Source: Ectocarpus siliculosus (lineage: Eukaryota; Sar; Phaeophyceae; Ectocarpales; Ectocarpaceae). From it: a stretch of 64,000 nucleotides of DNA. Below are positions 1-10,298 of the stretch, piece after piece. Within the stretch, counting starts at the first letter, position 1. Each line of letters begins with the position of its first letter. A program made the translations under genes and the position numbers. The stretch lies in the NCBI GenBank assembly GCA_000310025.1, contig FN649735.1:403484-467483 (forward strand), in the 5' to 3' direction. Below the pieces are notes generated by a model, which was given only the letters and a program-made list of their open reading frames with translations, ran no database searches and was not told the DNA's origin.

Positions 1-26
1 CCCCCCCCCCCCCCCCCCCCCCCCCC
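1..26. repeat. Poly-C homopolymer at window edge
   Basis: The window opens with an uninterrupted run of about 26 C. It may be a genuine homopolymer or the edge of a poorly assembled stretch. Nothing coding can be read through it. Confidence 0.8.
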
Positions 27-342
27 TCCCTCCTTGACATGATTTATCGACATGATGACCCCGGGTTGTAGGGGCACGGGGTGCAAGGGTCTGTCTCTGC
101 GTCGTGTTATCGTGGCTATCTTAACGTACAACACAGCCATGCTTCTTGAACGGGCACTTCTCTTCGTTATAAATATGACTATATATATAATAACAATAAT
201 ATCACTTTTATCATTGTTTCACTGGTGGCTTCTTGAGCCGGCACTGCTCATTGTTCGATCCATTCGAGTGGGAGCGCTGATGAGCAAAAAAAAAAAAAAA
301 ATCAACAGTCACCAACAACCCCTCAACCGGCATAACGAGCAG

Positions 343-535
343 GGCGTACCGGCTGTTCGACCACGGCCCCACCTTCCGCTACGAGACGAAGCAGAACATG
401 CTCGACGGAAGCCTGCTGTGGAGGTTTGTTGGCCTCGATGCCAAGACCCAGCACGACCTCACCAGAGCCATAGGGACGACGGTTGACCGGGTGATGGCCA
501 ACTTGCTGGACATTGATCTCGCGTCCCTATTTTAG
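343..535 (+). CDS. CPSF1: CPSF1 / CPSF160, last coding exon (partial gene)
   Basis: This exon encodes the C-terminal 60-odd residues of the large subunit of the cleavage and polyadenylation specificity factor, which helps recognise the AAUAAA signal in nuclear pre-mRNA 3'-end processing. It reads SRAYRLFDHGPTFRYETKQN, then a stretch with LDGSLLWRFVGLD, IGTTVDRVMANLLD and a final IDLASLF before TAG at 533-535. It aligns residue for residue with the end of animal CPSF1 (PRAFRML..., NVLDGELLNRYL, KKIGTTPDIILDDLLE, ending ...HF). The exon probably starts after the acceptor AG at 341-342 (cgagcag). The 5' exons are not recognisable in bases 1-340 and must lie outside the window or in that stretch. 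The family match is clear; the exact exon start is inferred. Confidence 0.8.
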
Positions 536-1170
536 CGCGACCATGCCGTTGAAAGGCGGTGGTAGGCATGTTGTTGCCTAGTCTTTGGCCTTGTGCTCCT
601 CTGTTCGGCGTTCATGCCGGGTCTGGTTCGGTAGAGACACCGTTTTTTCTCTTCTTAATCTCGCGGGACATCGACCTGGTACACACCTATTTTTGTACTC
701 CTATTTTGGCGTGTTGGTGCTGTTGAAAGGGTCGTCTTGGGGATAGGGATGTTGTTGCCTAGTTTGGCTCGTGGACAATGACCTGGTGCTCCTCTTTTCG
801 GCGTGTTCTTTCGTGTTGTTCGAAAGGGTCGACCTCTTCGGTAGGGGTGTTGCTGCCTGTTTTTGTCCTACGGGACGTTGACCTTGTGCTACTTTAGCGC
901 GCTCCTGTTGTTGAAGAGGTTGGGTTCGTAATAACTGTTGATTCTCTTCTCTTCGTTAGCTGCCTGAGCATTGAACCTTGTTCTTCTCTCTGTAGCGCCC
1001 CCATGTTGTCGAAATTGCCGGCTTCGGAAGGGGTTCATTTGCCTGTGTGAAAACTGCGTGCCATAGTTGCGTTGGGCCTACAACCCTCCCGGTTTTGGAG
1101 CATTCACGTTGTTGGAAGAGGTCGGGTTCGGAAGGAAGGACTCTTGGTTGCCTCTGGCCATTTGGCAGCC
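505..1170 (+). repeat. Degenerate tandem array derived from the CPSF1 stop region
   Basis: About six to seven diverged units of roughly 95-110 bases follow one another. Shared words are gacattgacct, ctattttagcg / ctattttggcg, tgttgaaagg and atgttgttgcctag. The first unit contains the last codons and the TAG of CPSF1, so the array grew from coding sequence plus 3' UTR and now makes up the 3' UTR or flank. No open frame persists across the units. Confidence 0.7.
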
Positions 1171-3494
1171 TTTTCGTTGGATCGCTTTCCAGGGTTCATG
1201 AGGGCTTGACCCTTCCTGTCCAGCACCTCCCCCTCTCTCTCTCTTAGCCCGAGGAAGAATAGAGCTGATAGAACGTTGTTAGTCAAGGATATTGGGCCGC
1301 TGCAGTTGTGGGCCGCGTGAGCGTCTGGTTTGCTGAGTGATGGGCCTCGCGTCTCTCCTGTGCTATTTCTCCGCCTGCTACGGTAGTCGCGAGTGGTACA
1401 TCACATAGGACGGCCCCTAGTACTACGCGACCATTGACTCTCTTGTGGTTGTGCTCGACACGTCTGCCTCGTGCCTCGTGTAGTTTTTTGTGACCAACGA
1501 ACCCCCATCTTTTCATCTTAGCTTCTTCGTGGATTGGTTGTTGCTTTTCTTCGGAGATTATTATTTAGTGTCAGATGTTACTGGACCTGTTGAACTTGAG
1601 GTGAAGATTGTCGTTGATCGCGAGGGGGTATAGATGGTGGTTGGTGACAGACCACCCAACCAAGTCGAAACCTACTCTAGCTGTTGATCGTCGTTGCACG
1701 CGCGCTGGTGGCGTAGTGGCGATACGGTTTTTAAGATCCCGGGGATGATGATGATGACGTCACGATACCATGTCGGGTAGTGTGTGTTCAGGACGATCTT
1801 CGAAGCTAGTTGCCCCAAGCTGGAAAGAGAAGCTCTGACGTTGGAACATAGAGTACGCGTGGTCTCTTGGTATGCAAATGGCCACGATACCGCTGCTACA
1901 AGTAGCAGGGAAGGTTGAGCTTGCAGCTCTCTTCTGCAAGGCAGGGAACAGGCAAATGCATTTCACTCTTGTACTATCTCGAGCGAAACGAGGTCGCAAC
2001 GCTTGGATGCGTCGCTCAACAACGAGCGTTGCATAGTGAGGCAAAACAAAAATATTTGCAGCTTCTCATGTTTCACTTTGGGGTGGGGGGAGGCACACTC
2101 TGCGCACACCTTCGTTCTATTTTGTGCGCCGGAAGATCACCGAAACAGGACTGTACGTTTTCTCCCAAAAGTGAAAGGTTGCACCTCAGAAGTACACACC
2201 CCTAGCGTAGGATCACTCTCCGGTGCCAGTCTAATCGAGCAGTGTGGCGTGGCGTTCACTTTGGGAGCTTGGCTTGTCGTGCGAGGAGGTTGACATGTTT
2301 TGTTTTTGTTTTTTCGAATGAAATAACGCGTACTGTATTCGACAACCGTCTAGATAAACGCCAAAAAGACATCCGAGCACACGACCGACTTGATTTGACA
2401 CATAATTCCAACACCTGACATCGAGCGATGCGAACTATCTAGTCTATGCTTGTAGCATACTACTGCTGTACCACGACGATCTACGGTAATATAGCGACAT
2501 CGTTCACAAGTTTATTAAACGTGCCTGGCACCTCACTCTAAGTGCTAGACAGAAAATAGACTTTCACTTCTGAATACCGAAGTTTCGAGAAGGTGTCCGA
2601 TAGCGGGCGAAATCATACCCCCTTTACAAAATAAACCTCTCAAGGCAAACCATGCCATCAGTAGCACACGCACCAGGAGAGCGGACAGGCTCCTTCCATA
2701 GCGACAGACTGGTGCTCGGTGATCGATACCAGATACCCCTCTGCAGCCAGAACAACACATGTACTTTAACTAGAATACCGAGAAACCTTCCTCTAACCAA
2801 ACCCCGCATCCCCAAAACGTAGTGGTGACGAAACACGTCGGACAGTACACATTTTGTCTAGTGACACGGTGCTCGCTCCCTTGAATGCACTACCAAGATG
2901 CAAGCCCGTTTATTGTTTCCGGCACAAGTGCGCACCCCCAACAGCCCCGTACTCCCCTCCCTGCTGGCAAATTTAACATTTCCCAAAACACGGTCTCTCG
3001 AATGCATCCGGAGCTCCCTCTCTACTTGCAGGCTAGCACAAGGCGTCTTCATTTGCTACTGGCCAGAATTGTGCAATCAGCCAACTCGGCGAATTTCGCT
3101 TGCCTCAATCACGCCCCCATACCTTGGCGCCTCCCCCAACTCGCGCGCAATCCCAACCATTCTCGGTCTAAACAAATCCCGTTGATGCGAGATCGCGGTC
3201 TGAAGATAATGGCCCGCACGACCATGAGGACCCCGTTGATGCGAGATTGCGACCTAAAGAAAACGGCCCGCACGACCATGAGGACCCCCCCCAGGCATCC
3301 CCAGTGCCAGCAGCGGACAGCATCCAGTCCCAGACGATTAAATTGGCGCCAGCACCCCCACCACGATGATCTGCTCAACCCACGGTTATCCTGGTTGTCA
3401 TCAGGGAGAGCAGCTGTTCTCGACGACGGCTATGCAAAAACACGCCCTTGACGGGAAAACACCCCTCCCTCCGCGTGGCTTCCCATCGATTGTC
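1171..3494. other. Intergenic stretch between convergent CPSF1 and carrier genes
   Basis: I see no conserved protein and no convincing exon on either strand here. Short open frames on both strands have no family resemblance. The only structure noted is the 54-base direct duplication at 3181-3288. CPSF1 (+) and the carrier (-) converge, so their 3' UTRs probably occupy part of this stretch. Confidence 0.5.
3181..3288. repeat. 54-base tandem duplication
   Basis: Two adjacent 54-base units (3181-3234 and 3235-3288) both begin gttgatgcgagat and end accatgaggacccc, with a handful of differences between them. It is a two-copy minisatellite just downstream of the carrier gene. Confidence 0.85.
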
Positions 3495-6400
3495 TCAACG
3501 TCGCCGTGTTGTCGCAGCAGCAGCAGCAGCAGCAGCAGAAGAAGAAGAGGATGAATCGGCCGTAGCCTCGTCTGGCGGCAAAGGCGACACCCCCAGTACC
3601 ACCTTGATGGCCTCGAAAGACCCGAAGCCAACGGCCGTGAACAGGCCCGACATAACAACTCGAGGTTGGAAACCCGCTGCAGTAAAAAGCGGGGAGAGGG
3701 GGGGGGGGGGGGTACTCTTATGTTTCGCATGCCTTAGCGGTTAGACCATTGAACTCGCACCCCTACAAAGCCGGGACGGAGCACGCGGGGTTCTCACCGG
3801 GCCAGGGGGGGTGTATTCATGTGTTGCGTGTCTTGGTAATATGACCATTGACCACGCGTCCTCGAGAGGACGGAGCATTGATTGCTCGCACAGGACAGAT
3901 GGCCAATCGTTCCTTTCTACCTTGCCAAAGGTGGCTCGAAAGTGTCTCTCCTATCCTATCGATATCACTTCCCGCCTTTTCTGGCCACTTCCTACGCCCC
4001 GGACGGCGTGGTCGCTGCTCCAGCGCCCGTGCGCGACGGCCCCGGCCGTCATTTTCCGCACGAGTGACTCAAAGCTTTCGCGGTGCCAAAATGAAACCAA
4101 CTGCGGCTGACCAATACAAAGAAAACATACCAGCTGAAAAAGAATATCAGGACGCTTGGTAAACGCACGGCCCGTAGTCTTGGTAACTGACTCGCTGTCA
4201 CAGGAAAAAATGCGCGAGAGGTTATATTTTGCGGGTGAGTACAGCACCTCTTATCCTTGCCCCACAATGGAATACGGTAGATGGGAGGGAGCCCAAGAAA
4301 AATTAGGTTGACAAGGAACTTGGGGACGATGGAAGTTACGGTACCGCAGTGAAATCCAATCTCAACCATAGGTTGACTGATTGGCTGAACAAGAGGGAAC
4401 ATCAGTCTTGGGCTAAAACTCTTGTAGAGGAAACATGAAAATCAATACTCCTTACCGTAGAGGCCCTTCCACCCGTCGTCCGCAACGATAGTTGCCATGT
4501 TCTTCGCGAAACCCCTCCCGCCTTCCAGGGAGCCGGTGGCCACCTTGGTAGAAGCAGATTTTATTCAATTCACGGTGGTTCGTTTCACAGAATGAAAGAG
4601 AGACAGCGATCACGCTCAAAGAGGCCAACCTCGTGAAACCCCTACACCTATAGTATCAAAAATATCCGAAGCGGGGCAACGTTGCGCCCCAGTGCCCCAT
4701 AACGCCCGGCGTCATTCGAGTGAACTACGTTGGTCTTGACCTATGACACCCAAGGTTGTGGTGACGCTTCTTCCCTTGAATGCCGCCTACTGCTGTACCA
4801 CAGCTCCTCGCCCACATCTCGCCATCTTGGCACGCCAAAGCCGCCACACATTTCCTCGCCCGGCACCCTCGAGGCAACTCACCCAACCCTGGGCTTGGGG
4901 GACAAGCGATCCTTTCGTTGCCACAGGGTACTGTGCTGGATATCGTCTTGACATGCTCGGCTTTACGGTGAAGGCGTTGCGGGTGGTGAACAAATCAGAT
5001 CCAGTCTGTGGACCGCGAAGAAGCAACCTCTTTCACACCGGCTTCGCACTTCGATACTAACTCACCCTCGTCTTGAGGACGTCGAAAGGCGTCGTCATCC
5101 CACTAGCACACGCGCCCGCCAGAGCTCCCGCCAACAGGTACGCCGGAGGCGCGGACATTAGGCGCGCGGGTCCAATGAAACTTCCAACAAAAAAACGGCC
5201 ATCAGAAGGCAAACAGCGGGGGGGCGGAGGAGTTACGGAACAGCTGCCGAACCGAGGGGGGGGGGGGTTGCAGGAAACCTTGCTGAAGGTGAGTGAGTTG
5301 AACAGGCAAGCGGAGGCCCAACTATCTGCGACAAACCTTCGCGACCCTCCTTGGCTGACAAGGAGAGGTCTGCCGGGCATGACAAATACGCAGGAGGGAA
5401 GGGGTGCGTGCTCATGTACACGCGTGCCCTACTCGTTAAACCATTAACCCGGCCGGCCCAGGCGGTTACGTTGTACAAGGGTGGACCAGGAGTTGGTCAT
5501 CATCCTTGCGGTTGCCGTGCCAAACCAAATGTATGCCATGGGTTGTGGGGGGGTTGCATAAGACCCACACGACAATAGCCTCCCCCCCGCCCTCCCCGGC
5601 TCTGTCCGAAAGCCAAGGTCTTATGGTCTGAGGACTACCACATCGGACGACAGGTGACTAAACCTTGCCTCCGCTCCCGAACACTCGCATCTCAGTATTT
5701 TCGCGAAAACACACCAGTTTCCAAAACTACACAAACGGAGCTGCTGCGCTACGAACGTTCCTGGGACCGTTCTTCGAATTCCCTCGGGTCTACCTTCCAC
5801 GACAAGGAGGTCGGGGGGAGGCACTCACAGCTTGATCTCTTCATACAGCGAGAATCGGATAATGGCGCTGGGAACGTTCCTGGAGAGCGTGGCCCAGTAG
5901 CCGCGGTAGAGCCCCTTAACCCCTTTCTCCTTCACGGTTCGCCTGACTATCTCCTTGGCGGTTTCTCGAGCACCACCCGCAGCCCCCATCCCCGAAGCCT
6001 TCGCTCTCAGAGCAGATTTTGCAGCAGCAGTAGCGGCGGCAGCAGCGGTAGCAGCAGCAGCAGTAGTAGTAGCAACAACAACAACAGCAGCAGCAGCAAC
6101 AACATCATCATCATCATGAACAGCAGCAGCAGCAGCAGCAGAAGCGGAAGCATCAACCGCAGGATAGAAGGAGCTGACAGAAAACACAAAATAGATCAGA
6201 GTGCACACAGGCCATACCTCTCATTATACTAGAATCCCATGCACATGGGTTCCGCCCGTCGTGGCTCAGCTTCGCAATTGTTTCGTGTCTTTTCTTCCGA
6301 CGGCCAAGATAACTAAAAAAAAACAATTACCTGCAGAGTCTGCTTGACGTACTCCTTGGGGACGAAGATCAGGCTGCTCGCAGCGTTCCCGCACGCCGCG

Positions 6401-6993
6401 GCCACCGCATGCGCCGCCGCCCGCGCCGCTGGGTGAACCCCCCCGCCCCCGCCGCCTTCCCCCTCGCGTGGCCCCCCAGGACCAGCGGGAAAGTTGTTGG
6501 CGGCCACACGCATCAGGCGGGTCTTGACCGCTTCGTAGGTGCCGAAGTAGAGGGCGGAAGACGGCATGGCTCCTACTACCGCGGTCGGGATGCCCGTGTA
6601 AATGGCCCACGGGCCTCGAGTTCTAACGGGGACAGGTCCAACATTCGGGGAGCAGAGGTTTCGGGAGGGGGGGGAGGGGTGTAAACGCATGCCGCAGTCA
6701 CCAGATCATTGACCTAGAGGTGTCGAGGTTGAGCGATATTTTGCGGGCACAGGCTACAATCGCCCGGGGGGGGGGATACCAATCAATCTTCGGAGAGGGA
6801 AGCGGTGGGGCTTAACACAATGGTGGGCACGAGAGCCGTGGACCTGCTGCACGCTACTCACACCCACGGACGTGACAGCAGGACGTGGGGACGGTTTGTG
6901 CCACTCACGCCGAGAAACATCCCGCGGTGGTGGTGACACGTGGTTCTTCTACAAAAAAATAAAAAGGCCGTGACAAGCCAGCCATCAAGCCAT

Positions 6994-7030
<37 letters not shown>

Positions 7031-8768
7031 CATTGCCCGTAAAGGCTGAGCCAGGGCAATCAGTCAAGAGCAAGGCCATGCTCAGGCCAAGCACGCTTCA
7101 CTCATCGACACATATGAGTGTCTCACCGACAGATGTGCGCCAGCGCATCGCGGGTGCCCTTGAACGCCTTAGGGTTGGCCTGCCGTAACGTCTTGGCCGT
7201 GTCGATCGGGAACAAGGCGGCTGCACCCGCCGCGCGTAGACAGAGGACCAATAGAAGAGGGGAAAAATGACATAAGCGTCGGCGCATGCTTTCCCCTCCC
7301 AAGAAATCGGAGGGGACAAAGGTTTGAGGCAATCAATGCAATCAAATTACGTTTGTCATAGGCCCGTTGGCGAGAAGGGCGACAAGGGTTGGACGTAAAA
7401 TGTACATCGATGGGTTGGGTGTTTGATGGCCGAGGACTTGCCTCTTAAGCAGTGAAGTGCAGAGGGGTTCCGTGAAATCGTCAAGGTACAGTGCAGCCCG
7501 TTCTCAATTTAGGTCACATTTTTTTCTGTTAACTCCATAGGTTTTCCTCATACGCAGAAAAAAAAAAAAAGCTATCCGGAAGAGCGTCGAAGTACCAGTT
7601 CTAAATCGATGTATTCCCAAAAAATTCCATGGGGTGGAATACAGGTGCAAGCCCTTCCGGCACACAAGTTGCCGAGAAACAAATCGGTGTCCCCGTGTCT
7701 ACTAACGGTAGAACAGGGGATTGTTCTGAGTCTGCGGCTCCTACTTGTACTGGCTTGCCAGGGTCTCGAGGGGGAGCTCCAAAGCACCCTTCGGCTACCG
7801 TAGGTTGCATGACGTAAGATATCACACCCCCTGGACCGATTTTCGAAGCTCGATTTCTCGGCAGAAAAAGCAGTGACGGTGCCGAAAGTGGCTGCGTTAG
7901 AACCGTCTCGTCCAGAGCTTTCAGATAAGAAATCCTTTGATTTCGGCATCCTATTTGTCGTGGAGTAATCGAGCTTTGAAATTCAGTCCAGGGGGTGTGA
8001 TATCTTGTGCAACCTGCGGCAAACAACGCCTTCACCTTCCATGACGAGGAAGATTTGAGACAGTCTAATCCCCTCGTGCCCCTTTCGCACCGAAAAAGAA
8101 AAACAAGTGACTGATTCAAAGAAGCGAGCAGTGTTCTACTTTATCGGGAAAAAAGGTGAACAATAAGTACTTTGGAAAAGAGCGAACCCCACACCCGATC
8201 GATGGCCCTACCCACCCGTCGGCAAGGATTTCCACCTGGCAAATCTTGCAGAGGGGGTTGCGGCTGATGCCCTTCCCTGCGTCAACCTGAACTATCGTCC
8301 TGAGAGCTGGGTTAAGCTGCTCCCTTTCCTCTTGGTTTCGTGGACTCCCACACTTGGTTCTGTTCGCTGTTCAAATAAACTGCGACTGTTTCTATTCCCC
8401 GGGGAGACTACGGAGTCAGAAGGGTTCACGAGGCTCTGTATCGGCACTATTGAGGCTATCAAAATATCAGTAGTCAGGCACTTGTAGTATCCATGGCCAA
8501 TTCGAGCAGTGTCGGTGCCCGATATGGTGCTGGTAAATCTGGCGGTCACCTACCGGCACTATTGAGGGAGCACCGCTGCACAGTACGTCGGAATGCTTTG
8601 CAGAATGCTTATGTACGGGCTAGTAACTGCCACATGTCTCGCGCATCTGGAAAGACATGAAGGCATTAATGCCAATCTCGCAACGGCAGCAACAGCAGAA
8701 TGGTGTACACACCGACAGTTTTGCCCACCTGTCGCAATAGCGCCGGCCATCGCCCCAGCCACTGCCAT
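3495..8768 (-). CDS. Mitochondrial carrier (SLC25), SAM-carrier-like, 7 exons
   Basis: This is a solute carrier of the inner mitochondrial membrane, modelled at 326 aa. Exons in transcript order: 8768-8729, 7220-7127, 6622-6331, about 5998-5829, 5180-5066, 4543-4456 and 3676-3495 (TGA at 3497-3495). All junctions are GT-AG and in phase. Three tandem carrier repeats are visible: repeat 1 MAVAGAMAGAIAT plus FPIDTAKTL and GPWAIYTGIP; repeat 2 IFVPKEYVKQ and GVKGLYRGYWATLSRNVPS; repeat 3 GALAGACASGMTTPFDVLKT and KGLYAGFQPRVVMSG. The P-x-[DE]-x-x-[KR] signatures are PIDTAK, PKEYVK and PFDVLK. The middle VPKEYVKQ resembles the SAM carrier (Pet8/SLC25A26: VPSEVVKQ), so S-adenosylmethionine is a reasonable but unproven substrate. 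The start is the ATG at 8768, in good context, with a stop upstream in frame. The exon 4 start is the least certain boundary because a CAG/CTG tract abuts it. The C-terminus ends in a Ser and Ala run encoded by triplet repeats. Confidence 0.88.
3698..3895 (+). repeat. Two adjacent tRNA-derived SINE-like copies in carrier intron 6
   Basis: A G-run is followed by a tRNA-like A-box region (tgccttagcggttagacc) and, about 45 bases on, a B-box-like ggttctcacc. A second, more diverged copy starts near 3805 (gggggggtgtattcatgtg, then atgaccattgaccacg). Similar sequences occur at 5385, 6668, 23385 and 61200, all on the + strand. The polymerase III-like boxes suggest a SINE family rather than functional tRNAs. 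Ends are not defined. Confidence 0.55.
5385..5500 (+). repeat. SINE-like copy in carrier intron 4
   Basis: This is a diverged member of the tRNA-like repeat seen at 3698 and 23385. It carries the words cgtgccctactcgttaaacc and attaacccggccggccc after a G-rich start. Only the A-box half is recognisable. Confidence 0.4.
5999..6150 (+). repeat. CAG/CAA/CAT trinucleotide tract at carrier intron 3 acceptor
   Basis: Imperfect (CAG)n with CAA, TAG and CAT interruptions reads as CTG/TTG on the carrier's coding strand. It seems to serve as the pyrimidine-rich tract upstream of exon 4. If splicing uses an earlier acceptor, it would instead be translated as an Ala/Val-rich insert between carrier repeats. 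Confidence 0.7.
6668..6745 (+). repeat. SINE-like copy in carrier intron 2
   Basis: After a G-run it reads cgcatgccgcagtcaccaga, then tcattgacctagaggtgtcg and aggttgagc, matching the SINE-like copy at 61200. It is short and diverged. Confidence 0.45.
6993..7030 (+). repeat. (CAAG)n microsatellite
   Basis: About nine copies of a tetranucleotide lie in carrier intron 2. Confidence 0.9.
7799..8025. repeat. Imperfect inverted repeat (hairpin or MITE-like) in carrier intron 1
   Basis: The left arm (about 7799-7860) contains aagatatcacaccccctgga and aagctcga. The right arm (about 7966-8025) is its reverse complement, with tccagggggtgtgatatctt and tcgagctttg. Arms are about 55-60 bases with a few mismatches, separated by about 105 bases. 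No protein is encoded between them. Such a structure fits a miniature inverted-repeat element or a transcribed hairpin. Confidence 0.7.
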
Positions 8769-10298
8769 CTTGACATCCCTCACCAGGTGGCAATCCGACC
8801 CGCCGCTCTGGTGCAAGGGGGGCAGTGGCACCGTAGGGTCAGCTCAGCACCGCGCAGCGGCAGAGGCGCTTGCTGTGAACCTACTGTACACTAGTTCTCC
8901 ACGCTACAGGCACGATACGTTTTTGATTTGCCATTCTTTAGATTGCTGCGTGCCAACGTGTTTGATGTGCACAGACTATGTACACTGTTTTTGCAAACGT
9001 GGTTTATATGCATTTGGGTGCCTTGACACAAAACCACCACCTCGACCAGGTCTCGAGACGGAAGGGTTCGCCGCGAAAAGCCTCAGCAGCATCGTGACGA
9101 TGGGCCCTCCATCTCTACCCCTGCTGTGTGCACCACATGTGTACTTGGCATCTATCCCATCTTGTCTGCTGTGATCCAGCAACCGACGGCAGTTTGAACA
9201 TCGTATTGCGCCGCATATCCCGTCAATAACTCCGCGACCCGCCGGATCATTGTCCCCCTGCCTCTTGTTGTAGTCACCAACCAACCAATACCTGCAGACT
9301 TCTGCAACATACCCTGGTGGCCTGCTGCCATCTCACCAAGCAGTCCGATCGTCGAAGGCCTGTGATGCGTGGCATGTGCAATCGATGCTGCTCCGTGCCG
9401 TCGTCCCGTACAGCAAACGACGCTATTTGCGAAAGTCGACCGAGAGTGCTGTGACACTCCTTCTTCTTCTTCTCCTCCTTCGTCGCTTCAAGGGATCCAT
9501 AGGCTTCTGCCTCTAGCAGTGGCGGTCTCTGCGGGTTGGTCGGATGTCGGTGTGCTCCTCCTGCTCCTCCTGCTGACTTCGCCGATCCTTTGCCAACCAG
9601 CTGCAACAACAACACGACCGCTGTAAAAAAAACGCATCGACAACTCGCATTGCTGGTGTTGCTTACATGCCTCCTTCCCTTTCGTGTTCTGAGCATCGAT
9701 CGTTGCTGCGACCGGTACATGAAAGGCATCGTGGGTTCGTCCATCGCTAGAATACTCACAGAGACAGAGGCACACAACACAACGATGATTTTTCCACCGG
9801 GGCAGAATGGCTCTGCCGCTGGAGCGGCCGGTACCCCCGTGGGGGAGCTCCGCGTTGATGCAACGGGGGTCGGGGTGTGAGAACCAAAAGTCGCGGTGCT
9901 CCCAAGATCTACGAAGATATGGGCCGGGCGGTTCAGGATTGTGTGTGATTCTCCAGGTGCCGATTCGGCAAGGAGGCGGGTGATGTTTACTATGTACCAG
10001 AGTACGCCGCCGCAACGTAACGTCTCCTTTTATGGGAGTATATTAAGGTACATTCACGATGCACCGCTGAGTTGATCGAGTACGTTGTGCGCCGTTTCGT
10101 CTGGTAAATTCGGTTTCAGGCCAAGAGAGAGCAACTTCCCTCCTATAGCCACTCTTGTCTACGCTGGCTTGCCTTCATCCAAAAAAGTGGCGGATGTGTG
10201 TACACCAATGCAGACACCCGCTTTGGGGAGGAGACGGACAATGCCTACTACGTGATGCCGTCTACTACTACTCCTGTGATGCCGGCTTCTCTCATCAG
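8769..10298. other. Divergent intergenic stretch (carrier start to 7TM gene)
   Basis: The carrier (-) and the seven-transmembrane gene (+) face away from each other across this 1.5 kb, so promoters for both should lie here. I see no TATA-like or other named element I could defend. No conserved exon was recognised, but the unknown first exon(s) of the + strand gene may be inside. Confidence 0.4.

Noticed and set aside
1047-1516. Short open frames after CPSF1
   Set aside because: They fall in the end of the tandem array and adjacent flank, with no conservation between units at the protein level.
6007-6189. Poly-Leu open frame on the minus strand
   Set aside because: It is the CTG tract near the carrier exon 4 acceptor read in another frame.
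8559-8831. Carrier start at the upstream GTG
   Set aside because: GTG is not a normal eukaryotic start and a stop lies just upstream. The ATG at 8768 has good context and matches the short N-termini of SAM-type carriers.
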